DNA of 64,000 bases from Arabidopsis thaliana (Eukaryota; Streptophyta; Magnoliopsida; Brassicales; Brassicaceae), in the NCBI RefSeq assembly GCF_000001735.4, contig NC_003074.8:21459261-21523260 (forward strand). Reading direction: 5' to 3'. Below are positions 23,838-33,275 of this stretch, in pieces (within the stretch, counting starts at the first letter, position 1; each line of letters opens with the position of its first letter). The notes beneath the pieces are model-generated. The model saw only the letters and a list, made by a program, of their open reading frames with translations, was not told the DNA's origin and made no database searches. The position numbers were made by a program, and so were the translations under genes.

Positions 23838-23963
23838 AATAGCACTGCCACTAACGTATTAATTTTGCTTTTATCATTGCTTGGTTTCTTTATATTTGTT
23901 TGCATTGTGATATTTGTGTATCGTCGTTGGTTGTCCAAAGAACCTGAACCTTTGAGAACGTGA
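23610..23963 (+). CDS. Glycine- and histidine-rich membrane protein, family copy 3
   Basis: Intronless, 117 aa from the family ATG (MMKSYSSPKMM). The signal peptide (LTAGLILTLSITSVAGLAA) and Gly-rich start (GGGGGSRGGGRGRGGG) match copies 1 and 2. The rest is new: a tract of about 14 His encoded by CAT repeats (23796-23837), then a long hydrophobic helix (NVLILLLSLLGFFIFVCIVI) and a short basic tail ending EPEPLRT. So this copy has probably changed from a GPI-anchored protein to a single-pass membrane protein with an extracellular His cluster that could bind metal ions such as Zn, Ni or Cu. The metal idea is inference from composition only. Confidence 0.65.
23796..23837. repeat. CAT trinucleotide repeat (poly-His)
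   Basis: About a dozen CAT/CAC codons in tandem inside glycine-rich family copy 3. Near-uniform CAT codons suggest recent slippage expansion. Confidence 0.85.
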
Positions 23964-26266
23964 TCCATATCAGAACGATGGGGTTTTTATTTTATTTCGT
24001 AAGATAGACATTTTTTCAGATATTGTAATTTTGCGTGTTAAGTGATGCTACCAAATACTATTTGATCAAACATCCAATTCGGCAAAAAAAAACAACAACG
24101 AAATACTAGTTTTGTGTTTGGATTTGGGAGGTATTTTGGATCTTGGTTTGCAAGAGCTTCACAGAAAAGTTTGTCTATAATGATAGTCTCAAGTCTCAAT
24201 CCAATTACTTCCATATCTCTCAAGATTTTAATGTAAAACCAAAGTTTTCGGAAATACTGATGATGTACATTACCTTCAATAATATTACAATCTAGATAGT
24301 AATAATACGATACATATATGAATGTCAATATCTCCGAATTTTCTTGGTTTTAGAACAAAGACATATTATAGGTTTTTAAATCAGGGCCCAATGGATCCAC
24401 TGGCCCGTTTAATTTATGGAGTCAGACTCGAGAGTCGACACTACCCCAATTGCCCAAAAGACTCACGTAACTGTAGTTTAAGTTGAGTTTCTATTTTCTA
24501 ATATATATATTTTTCTCTTATATAAATTATAACTTGGAAGTTTTTATAAGTCGAATTTATAAATCACCTATACTTGAGTCCTTCTGTGAATTTATAAGTA
24601 GTTACTAATGTGTTAAATTCTCTTCGTTCATGCTTGTCAATCGATTGCAACGTTGTGTGTGCTCAATGATTCGTATCGGTTCAATTGTGGACTTTTCCTA
24701 AATAATTTATATGGATCAATATGACCATATTGTAAAATTTCTTATCCATTTATAAAATGTATAACTTTCTATTAAAACGAAATAATACAAAAATAGTTTA
24801 GCATCTAAACAAGGGTTATCACACCAAAAACGAAAGACAAGTAATGAGTTTTGGTATACATTTATAGATAACCATTTGGTATCTTTCAACATTCTCGTCC
24901 TTCTTATCATTATAATCATCTTTTTAATCAAAAAAGGTTTGCACATAACATAAGCTTTTTTCTTTCTCTCTTAATCAGAAAACAATCTTGTCTCACAAAA
25001 ATATAATTAATGATTCTAAATTTCCCTAACCGTCCGATCACAAAAGATCGTGATCATCGCGTGGAAACTTTAGACCAATCTTTTCCCTAAACCGGACCGT
25101 ACCAGATTCCTTCTCTCTCTCTCTGCTTAGAGAGTTTTAGGTTCGTTTTCCCACTTAAGCCAAATTGGACAAGATTTGGACGTTTCTGTATCTCTCTTAA
25201 AGCTAAAAAAAAGGGCGAATTTTTCCATGGCGTTGTCGGAGTTTCAGCTAGCTCTGAGCTTGGTGGTCTTGTTCTTCTAGCTGATTTGATCGAAACCCCA
25301 TGTTCTTATGATTTTACACGACCTAATCCAAAACTCCAGGTCCTTGATTGATTCTTCTCTCTCTCCAGCTCCAGATTCTTCTGATTTCTTTTGTTATCAT
25401 TTGTTTTTGTAAGATTTGTATCCGTTTTTGGGTTTTGCTTAGCTGATTCTTGCTGGATCGAGAGTTGAATAACTCTGCTTTTCTTCAATCTGGTTTTTTT
25501 TTTTTGTTTCATAGAGGAGAAAGGTTGTGGATTTCTCAGGTGGGGATTTGAGAATTAGGGTTTTCTGATTGGGGGTTTTCTTATTGATGTTACCTTCACC
25601 AAATTGTTGTCGGAGATCTAGATTTGGTTCAGTTATGGAATAATGGCTCGTCTCTTGCCATCTCTATTCGTAATTAGCATCTTCTTCTTCATCCAAAGAC
25701 TCCTCCTTTCTTCGTTAATCCATCGCCAGCTATTGAATCTGAAGCAAATCTGAGAATCTACCGAACTCACGCACCTGTATATTGCTTACACGGTAGATAT
25801 CTCTTCTTTTTGTTTCCGTTTTTGTTGAATCAACTCTTTTTTCTATTGGAAAGTTTGATATTTTGCTTCTCCATTTGTTAATTCACCTGTTCATTTTCTT
25901 TTTGGTGCACGATCTCTTGGCTTTCAGAGTTTGTAGTTAGTCGTAGTTGTGCAATCATAGTAAGTGGTCTCATCATATGTTGTTGCAGAGAGAATATATA
26001 TACTTTGTGTTCTTCTTCTTAATGTTTTTGACTTTGTGTATGCTTTTTCTCTGGTGGATATAGGTACTAAACTCGTACGAATAGTTTCTTTTTCACATTG
26101 GGTTTCTTGTATCTCTGCAAAGAAAGCTAGATATATGGATTGTTTTATATGGGAACTGCATATGTTTATTGGCTAATTGCTTCTCTTTCCCTGAAGATAC
26201 AGAGCACACGGAGACGGAGTACATATTGTTCAGCGCAAGTGAAAGCAAGAGCCTTTTTGTCTATTG
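23964..26266. other. Intergenic DNA and spliced 5' leader of MUSE1
   Basis: To about 25090 there is AT-rich intergenic DNA with a GGGCCC/GGCCCG cluster near 24385-24410. From about 25100 the CT-rich TATA-less start, T-rich introns and several donor/acceptor-like sites indicate a long 5' leader with at least one intron. The segment from about 25795 to 26255 was later copied 6.6 kb downstream (see 32371). Coding begins at 26267. Confidence 0.5.
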
Positions 26267-27577
26267 ATGGGTGAGGAGTTAGCTGACACAATGAACCTGG
26301 ATTTGAATCTTGGGCCTGGTCCTGAGTCTGATCTCCAACCTGCACCAAACGAGACTGTGAATTTGGCTGATTGGACTAATGACCCGCCTGAGAGATCTTC
26401 TGAAGCTGTGACAAGGATCAGGACTCGGCATAGGACACGGTTCAGACAGCTTAATCTCCCGATCCCGGTTCTATCTGAAACCCATACCATGGCTATAGAG
26501 CTCAACCAGTTGATGGGAAATTCTGTAAATAGAGCTGCTATGCAGACTGGTGAGGGTAGTGAAAGAGGCAATGAGGATTTGAAAATGTGTGAGAATGGCG
26601 ATGGAGCCCTTGGGGACGGTGTATTGGATAAGAAAGCGGATGTCGAGAAAAGCAGTGGCAGCGACGGTAACTTTTTCGATTGTAATATATGTTTGGATTT
26701 GTCGAAGGAGCCGGTTCTCACCTGTTGTGGTCATCTTTACTGTTGGCCTTGTCTGTACCAATGGTTACAAATTTCGGATGCAAAGGAATGTCCTGTTTGT
26801 AAAGGAGAGGTGACCTCCAAAACCGTGACACCGATCTATGGACGTGGAAACCACAAGAGAGAAATTGAAGAGAGTTTAGATACTAAGGTCCCCATGAGAC
26901 CACACGCGAGACGCATTGAGAGCTTGAGGAATACAATTCAAAGGTCGCCTTTTACAATACCAATGGAAGAAATGATTAGACGTATACAGAATAGGTTTGA
27001 CAGGGATTCAACCCCAGTCCCTGATTTTAGTAACCGAGAGGCATCAGAAAGAGTCAACGATCGAGCCAATTCGATCCTTAACCGGTTGATGACATCTAGG
27101 GGAGTTAGATCAGAGCAGAACCAGGCTAGTGCTGCAGCAGCAGCCATTGTCGCAGCATCAGAGGATATTGATCTAAATCCAAACATTGCTCCTGATCTTG
27201 AAGGAGAAAGCAACACGAGATTCCATCCTCTCTTGATCAGGAGACAGTTACAGTCGCACCGAGTTGCAAGGATCTCGACTTTCACTTCTGCGTTGAGTTC
27301 AGCTGAGAGGCTTGTGGATGCGTATTTTAGGACTCATCCGTTGGGGAGGAACCACCAAGAGCAAAACCATCATGCTCCTGTTGTGGTTGATGATAGAGAC
27401 TCATTCTCAAGCATTGCAGCTGTTATAAACTCTGAGAGTCAAGTGGATACTGCAGTTGAGATCGATTCTATGGCTCTTTCGACATCGTCCTCGAGGAGAA
27501 GGAATGAGAATGGTTCGAGGGTTTCTGATGTAGACAGTGCAGATTCTCGTCCGCCTAGGAGAAGGAGATTTACTTGA
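26267..27577 (+). CDS. MUSE1: RING-type E3 ubiquitin ligase MUSE1
   Basis: Single coding exon, 436 aa. The N-terminus carries LDLNL (residues 11-15), an EAR-like LxLxL motif. A C3HC4 RING finger lies at 139-178: C139, C142, C154, H156, C159, C162, C175, C178, in the RMA/RNF5-like arrangement (FDCNICLD...CGHLYCWPCLYQWL). An Ala-rich patch (AAAAAIVAA, about 294-302) and a basic end (RPPRRRRFT) follow; there is no membrane helix, unlike ER-bound RMA proteins. MUSE1 and its paralogue MUSE2 are reported in Arabidopsis as E3 ligases acting on helper NLR immune receptors. Named from gene order (At3g58030) and RING type. The start is the ATG after a long spliced leader; a second ATG at 26291 lies directly before the EAR-like motif. 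Confidence 0.88.
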   Translation: MGEELADTMNLDLNLGPGPESDLQPAPNETVNLADWTNDPPERSSEAVTRIRTRHRTRFRQLNLPIPVLSETHTMAIELNQLMGNSVNRAAMQTGEGSERGNEDLKMCENGDGALGDGVLDKKADVEKSSGSDGNFFDCNICLDLSKEPVLTCCGHLYCWPCLYQWLQISDAKECPVCKGEVTSKTVTPIYGRGNHKREIEESLDTKVPMRPHARRIESLRNTIQRSPFTIPMEEMIRRIQNRFDRDSTPVPDFSNREASERVNDRANSILNRLMTSRGVRSEQNQASAAAAAIVAASEDIDLNPNIAPDLEGESNTRFHPLLIRRQLQSHRVARISTFTSALSSAERLVDAYFRTHPLGRNHQEQNHHAPVVVDDRDSFSSIAAVINSESQVDTAVEIDSMALSTSSSRRRNENGSRVSDVDSADSRPPRRRRFT

Positions 27578-28056
27578 GAAACATAAATAAGAAAAGCTTT
27601 CAACCTGGAAGCTGACGATGATGATGATTAAGAAGAAGATAAGAAGAAGATTGTGTAACTTTATTTTTCTTGTGTTGCTTTGTTGTAATTTGTTTTTGTA
27701 TTTTTCTCGATAGGGATGGTTTTTTTTAATCGAAAATTTTCTTTCATCTTTTTTTTCTTCTGACGGTAAAATATCATAAACCTTTGAATCCAATATGGAA
27801 TGTGTTCTTGATAACTATTCTTATAAAACAACAAACTTGAAAATTTTAATCGATTTCCAAATGATAATTAGATAGCTTGAAATTTTGTTGGATTTGAAAA
27901 TCAGTAAGAAAATGTAGAATAAACTATTAACCTTTTTAAAACAAAACTTTTAGGCAAAATGCTAATTTTATTATTAAGTAACATGGTGTGTTTTTTCAAC
28001 TTTGTAGACTAAAGCAAGTTAGTATATAAATCAGTTATGAAGCAACGTAACAATAA
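27578..28056. other. 3' region of MUSE1 and spacer before tRNA
   Basis: Non-coding; the 3' UTR has GAT/AAG-rich tracts (27615-27650) and a T-rich end. Nothing else is supported. Confidence 0.5.
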
Positions 28057-28138
28057 GACACTTTGGCCGAGTGGTTAAGGCGTTTGCCTGCTAAGTAAAT
28101 GGGGTTTCCCCGCGAGAGTTCGAATCTCTCAGGTGTCG
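28057..28138 (+). tRNA. tRNA-Ser (anticodon GCU)
   Basis: 82-nt gene. The acceptor stem GACACTT pairs with AGGTGTC (one G-T pair) and is followed by discriminator G, typical of tRNA-Ser. The D arm has TGGCCGAGTGGTTAAGGC, which includes the pol III A box. The anticodon loop CTGCTAA gives GCU. A long variable arm (ATGGGGTTTCCCCGC) marks it as class II, and the T arm is GAGAGTTCGAATCTCTC, which includes the B box. T-rich stretches for pol III termination follow at 28140-28160. No intron. Confidence 0.97.
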
Positions 28139-30351
28139 TATTATTTTTATTTTCTTTTCCTTGTCCCCTAACTTTTTTTTTTGACAGATTTGTTTAGAAA
28201 CGATGATTATATGGTCGTAGAAAAATCCAATTTTTTTTTGAGAGTACATGTCACATGCGCACAGCGACATCCGACACGTCTATTATTTTCTGTTGAATCA
28301 TCTCACTTCATATGGTTTTCTTCAACAATTATTTCACTTCTGATTACAACAAAAAAACTTATTTTTATACTATCATATGATATTTTCTTGGCAATATAAA
28401 AAAAAAAAACACCGCAAAAATACATTCACACGAGGGGAGACAAAAAATAAATAAGAACCCCCACAAAAACAGACATCTTCCACCATTTTCAGGCTTTCAT
28501 CATTTATTAAATTATAAAGTTTCTTGGATTCTTGTTAACTTAAATATAAGCTGCCAAATATATATCAGCTTACACTTATAATGGTCCTGTTTTAATTGAA
28601 TTTAACCTTAAATCTCATTGGAAAGTGATTGACAAAATTCAAAAAAATTATGAGGAAAAATGAAAATTTGAAAAGTGAAAATAAAATAAAAATAAAAACT
28701 CAAATGATGTGTGCGGGAAACGAGCGACGTCGCGTTATTCGATGCACGAACTCGAGCCAATAAGATGTTTTTAAATCTAAAAATGGCTATTAGATTCGTC
28801 ATTACTTTTGTATTTTTCCACAATTTAAATTGACTTTTGCCGGAGATGTAACTTTTAAACTATTTTACTACTTCTTTTTGTTTTTACTCATAAAGATCAC
28901 AAAGATTCACTCACAAGCGTATGTATATCTGAAGCAATTAAAAATGAGAAAATATTTGTCCTTTTACAGTTTTTGTTTTTCTTCTCTGTTACAAAAATGT
29001 AATTACATCTGAAAACAATACTAGAAAAAAGAAAGTAATCGAGCGTTGTAACGCACCATAATGGAGAAAATAGTAATACAATTATGAAGATAGTACAAAA
29101 TCTCAGATGAAAATATAGTAAATAATTGTAATTAAATGAGATAAAATCAATTTCTAAAAAAAAAGTAAAACCACCTTCGTGAATTGTGATTCGGTGTTTT
29201 TAAAAAGTGGGGAATAAAGACAAAACAGAGACCACCACCATTAATGGCTTTCTTCACCGATACGAACAAGACAGGACACAACAAACTCAATCCCAGCCTC
29301 CTCCTCCTCCGTCTTCTCCCTTATTCCCTTTTCGTTTAATCCCCCAATTTTTTCAATTAATCCCTCCTTTTCTCCTCTTAATCTGAATCCGAAGCAACGC
29401 ATAATCCATAACAAAGTCTGGAAAATTTCTTCCGGGTAAGAGAAAACTTCTTCTCTTTCTTTTCAATTTGGGGTTTTTTATTTTGAAATCGGGAACAAAA
29501 GATCCAGAATTACCTAATTCCGAAATTTATTATCGGGTTGGATTATCGTGTGACGACGAATCTAGCTTGCTTTTTGGGGGGGGAAATATAATTCTCGGAA
29601 GGTCAATTTTTTTTTTTGCTTCATTTTGTTGTCTTTGAATCTTTTGGTTTATGAATGGATTGTTTTGAAATTGTTTCATAGGTCAAAGAGACAAAGATAT
29701 TGTTGAGATTTATGATATTGGGATTTGTATTTTTGAACACCGTTTCTCTATAGATTTCTGCTTTAACCTGATCCTTTTAATTGCAAAATTGTGAAACTTT
29801 GCTTGCACGATCTTTGTTTAGCTTTCACAGGTTAGATGCGTTGGTTCTTGTTCTCTAGTTAGATCTATTTTCATGTTTATCTCTGTTTAGTTAGATTGAA
29901 AAGAGAATAGGTTTTTGTTTGTTCTCTTGGAATTTTTCTCTTTTGATGTTTGATAGTCCTGTGATTGATTACTGTTTAACTGTTGAAGTCATTGGAATGT
30001 GCAAAGGTCTAGCTTTGTTCATAGCTTTAGGCCTATTGCTTTGTTTACCTATCTGAAAGTGCATTTATTGTTTTGCTTCAAATGTTTGATTATTTTATTT
30101 TATTCTTTGTTGCTTAAGAAGCTATAAAAAGTAAAAGACTTGATCAGCTGAACCAAGTATCTGCCCCTTAATCTACTTTTTTCCTTCTCAATATATCAAC
30201 TATATGTATTAGCCTTCTCAATATAAGCTTGTATTGCTAATGATTCCTTTTTTCCTGCAGGATAATAAAGAGATCCATTAGGAGTAAATTATCTGACAAG
30301 AGAATACAAAGGGCAATTTCATTTTAGTTGAATTAGGGATTTGGGCTCGTC
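28139..30351. other. Intergenic DNA, then promoter and 5' UTR intron of SINAT2
   Basis: 28140-29250 is AT-rich spacer. From about 29275 a CT-rich leader begins; a donor at 29434 (GGGTAAGAG) and an acceptor ending about 30261 (TTTCCTGCAG) bound an 830-bp T-rich 5' UTR intron. Large leader introns of this kind often raise expression in plants. Coding starts at 30352. Confidence 0.6.
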
Positions 30352-31825
30352 ATGGCTCCTGGAGGCAGTGCTTTGAAAGAAGTCATGGAATCTAATTCAA
30401 CGGGAATGGATTACGAGGTTAAAACGGCAAAAGTGGAAGTTAATAATAACAAACCTACAAAGCCAGGGAGTGCAGGGATTGGAAAATATGGGATCCATTC
30501 GAACAATGGTGTTTACGAGCTTCTTGAATGTCCCGTCTGTACAAATTTAATGTACCCTCCAATTCATCAGGTCAGTAGTATATGAGCTTGAACAGATTTG
30601 TAATTGACTAATTGCAATGTTTCATGTTCTAAATGTTATTTAATTCTACAGTGTCCGAATGGCCACACATTATGTTCAAACTGCAAACTGAGAGTGCAGA
30701 ACACATGCCCTACATGTCGCTACGAGCTTGGTAACATAAGATGCTTAGCTCTTGAGAAAGTTGCAGAGTCTTTGGAAGTTCCATGCCGGTACCAAAATTT
30801 GGGGTGTCATGACATTTTCCCTTACTACAGCAAGCTTAAGCACGAGCAGCATTGCAGGTTTAGGCCTTACACTTGCCCTTATGCTGGTTCTGAGTGTTCG
30901 GTTACAGGTGATATCCCTACACTTGTCGTTCATCTCAAAGATGATCATAAAGTCGATATGCATGACGGATGCACCTTCAACCACCGTTATGTAAAGTCAA
31001 ATCCACATGAGGTCGAAAATGCTACATGGATGCTTACGGTAAAACTTTCTTTCGATATGTTTTCTTCTTTTTATCAAAGGTTTCTAATTTAAAGTCTGAT
31101 TCAGGTTATTTCTTCAGATGAAATTTTTATGCAGGTTGTGATTTTATATCATCATATGACTAAGCTTTTACATTCACCTTCTTTCGCTGTTATCCTCAAC
31201 CATGAAATATTCCTGGCTTTAGCTCTTTTCTACAAAATACAGATTGGATTCTTTAGAAGGAACTATAGGAATCTCTGGCTCTGCTCTTTTATGCTATTTT
31301 TGGATTTCTATTTTGCCTATTAAATTTTGACCTTGAACAATCCGGTGCCAAACTCCCTTACTAGCTGCTATTCCGGTTCCCGCTTTGCTCTTCTTTGTTA
31401 GTCCAATTTTACGGTCTCCTTAAGTACCTACCATAGGGTCTCTTAGTCCCACTTTAATCCTCACACTTAAACTTGAATCTCAGTTACTAAAATTTTGTTT
31501 CCAGGTGTTCAACTGTTTTGGGAGACAGTTCTGTTTACACTTCGAGGCGTTCCAGCTGGGAATGGCTCCAGTGTACATGGCATTCCTTCGTTTTATGGGA
31601 GATGAGAACGAGGCGAAGAAGTTCAGTTACAGCTTGGAAGTAGGAGCTCATGGACGGAAATTAACATGGCAAGGGATCCCTAGAAGCATCCGTGACAGTC
31701 ACAGGAAAGTCCGGGACAGTCAAGACGGACTCATCATCCCAAGGAACCTCGCACTCTACTTCTCTGGAGGTGATAGGCAAGAACTCAAGTTGAGAGTGAC
31801 TGGACGAATCTGGAAAGAGGAGTAA
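30352..31825 (+). CDS. SINAT2: SINA-type RING E3 ubiquitin ligase SINAT2
   Basis: Three coding exons: 30352-30570, 30652-31038, 31505-31825; 308 aa. A C3HC4 RING finger spans residues 60-95 (C60, C63, C74, H78, C81, C84, C92, C95). It is followed by the SIAH-type zinc finger pair (CRYQNLGCHDIFPYYSKLKH ... HCRFRPYTCP) and the C-terminal TRAF-like SINA substrate-binding domain (from about residue 160 to the end, ending RVTGRIWKEE). SINAT proteins ubiquitinate regulators of hormone signalling and autophagy, such as BES1 and ATG6/ATG13 reported in Arabidopsis. Length and sequence match my memory of SINAT2 (At3g58040). The last coding intron is 466 bp, long for this locus. Confidence 0.96.
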
Positions 31826-32370
31826 ACGAAAAACGAAAAACGAAGAAAAGAAGGAATCGATTGAAAAATGTTGTACATAAGAAGAAGCCTCGTGGAAGAG
31901 CTAATGATCATATGGAAGATTTGAAGTTTGTTGTCTGGTTTTAGTGTGGTATAATGGATTCTTCTCCAATGGGAATGAAGATGAGATGATGATAATGACA
32001 AATCTTCTATGATGAATCAGTTTGGAGGAGCCATTGTTACTATTTTGTGGCTGCAAGAACTATATTATCTCTGTATTTTTTGTTTTTTTTGTTGGGATTT
32101 CTTTTGTGGTTTCAGAGAATGTAGGAAAAAGTAAGACATGGTTTTGGCTATGTTCTTGTTGTAAAACCAAGTTCAAAACAGATTGGTGCACTTTTTATCT
32201 TTTCACAATGGTGATTTTCATTCAGTTTAGACTTGATATAGCAAGCTCGATGTTTAGGCATTACAGCATGATGACAACACGACAACACCTTACCCACATA
32301 GACACACTTTTACTCATTTGAGGAAAGGTAACTAACAAATATGAAAACCAAGCAAAATTTTCTATATCTA
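31826..32370. other. 3' region of SINAT2
   Basis: 3' UTR and flanking DNA; repeats of ACGAAAA just after the stop, no other gene. The right border meets the MUSE1-derived fragment. Confidence 0.5.
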
Positions 32371-32797
32371 CAACGTAAATATCTTTTCCTTTTGTTTTTC
32401 GTTTTTGTTGAATCAACTCTTTTTTCTATTGCAAAGTTTGATATTTTGATTCTCCATTTGTTATTCACCTGTTCATTCTCTTTTTGGTGCACGATCTCTT
32501 GGCTCTCAGAGTTTGTAGTTAGTCGTAGTTGTGCAATCATAGTAAGTGGTCTCATCATATCTTGTTGCAGAGAGAATTTAGACTTTGTGTTCTTCTTCTT
32601 AATGTTTTTGACTTTGTGTATGATTTTGTCTGGTGTATATATAGTTACTAAAACTCGTACGAATAGTTTCTTTTTCACATTGTGTTTCTTGTATGTCGCC
32701 ATACAAAGCTAGATATCTCTTTCCCTGCAGAATAATACAGAGCACACGGAGACGGAGTACATATTGTTCAGCGCAAGTGAAACCTGGATTTGAACCT
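32371..32797 (+). repeat. Duplicated fragment of the MUSE1 5' leader
   Basis: This stretch is a diverged direct copy of 25795-26308. Long shared blocks include TTTGTTGAATCAACTCTTTT, GGTGCACGATCTCTTGGCT, GTAAGTGGTCTCATCATAT and AGAGCACACGGAGACGGAGT. It ends with GCGCAAGTGAAA joined directly to CCTGGATTTGAA, which in MUSE1 lie about 55 bases apart on either side of the start codon. A further ~50-base block near 26135-26185 is missing. So it carries the end of the MUSE1 leader and a trace of its first codons, without the start codon. Same orientation, 6.6 kb downstream of its source, directly upstream of the next gene's leader. Confidence 0.9.
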
Positions 32798-32881
32798 GAT
32801 ACATAAATTTGTTATCGTTTGGTCATTTTAACCGCTCCCTCTAATATTTACCTCCTTTTTATAAGTTACACATCTTTTACA

Positions 32882-32884
<3 letters not shown>

Positions 32885-32922
<38 letters not shown>
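32885..32922. repeat. (CT)n microsatellite in leader or promoter
   Basis: About 19 tandem CT units followed by CTTTCTTTCT. Position at the start of the next gene's leader suggests a pyrimidine-rich initiator. Confidence 0.9.
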
Positions 32923-32928
<6 letters not shown>

Positions 32929-33239
32929 CTAGAATATATTGACGCAGCCGCGAATCTCATCGTCATCGTCATCGACCAAGAGGAACCCTGATTTGCGGCT
33001 TTTCTTCCTTTCAATCTCAATTCGATTCGTTTTCTTTCTGTTGAAGGATCTGACCATCCAGATTTTCCCGGGAAATTTCATAATCAGACTCTTCTCTTTT
33101 TATCTTCATTTTATTTCCAGAAATCCCGATTCATCGCGATCGATTGTTGATTGCTGTATTTCTCCGATTGGATTTGGTGTTTTTGTAGTCCGATTTCACG
33201 GACTTGAATCCGATAGGATTGTTTTGTTTGTTGTTGATA

Positions 33240-33275
33240 ATGAAAACATTGGTTGATGAATACAAGAGACTGTAA
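33240..33275 (+). CDS. Upstream ORF of 11 codons abutting the main start
   Basis: ATG at 33240 opens a frame encoding MKTLVDEYKRL and stops with TAA at 33273-33275, immediately before the main ATG at 33276 (TAAATGATG). This spacing of zero would allow translation of the main frame only by termination-reinitiation or leaky scanning. It is too short to judge coding by composition. It is a sequence observation; a regulatory role is inferred. Confidence 0.5.
   Translation: MKTLVDEYKRL

Larger units (their letters stand above)
32798..33275. other. Promoter and leader of the large conserved protein gene
   Basis: Contains a (CT)n run (32885-32922) and a pyrimidine-rich leader to 33239. There is no TATA box close to the CT run; CT-rich initiator regions are common in TATA-less plant promoters. 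The leader ends in a short uORF described separately. Confidence 0.55.

Noticed and set aside
32939-33256. 105-codon frame in the leader of the large conserved gene
   Set aside because: It starts at TTG, is Ser/Phe-rich as expected from CT-rich leader DNA, and has no ATG start.
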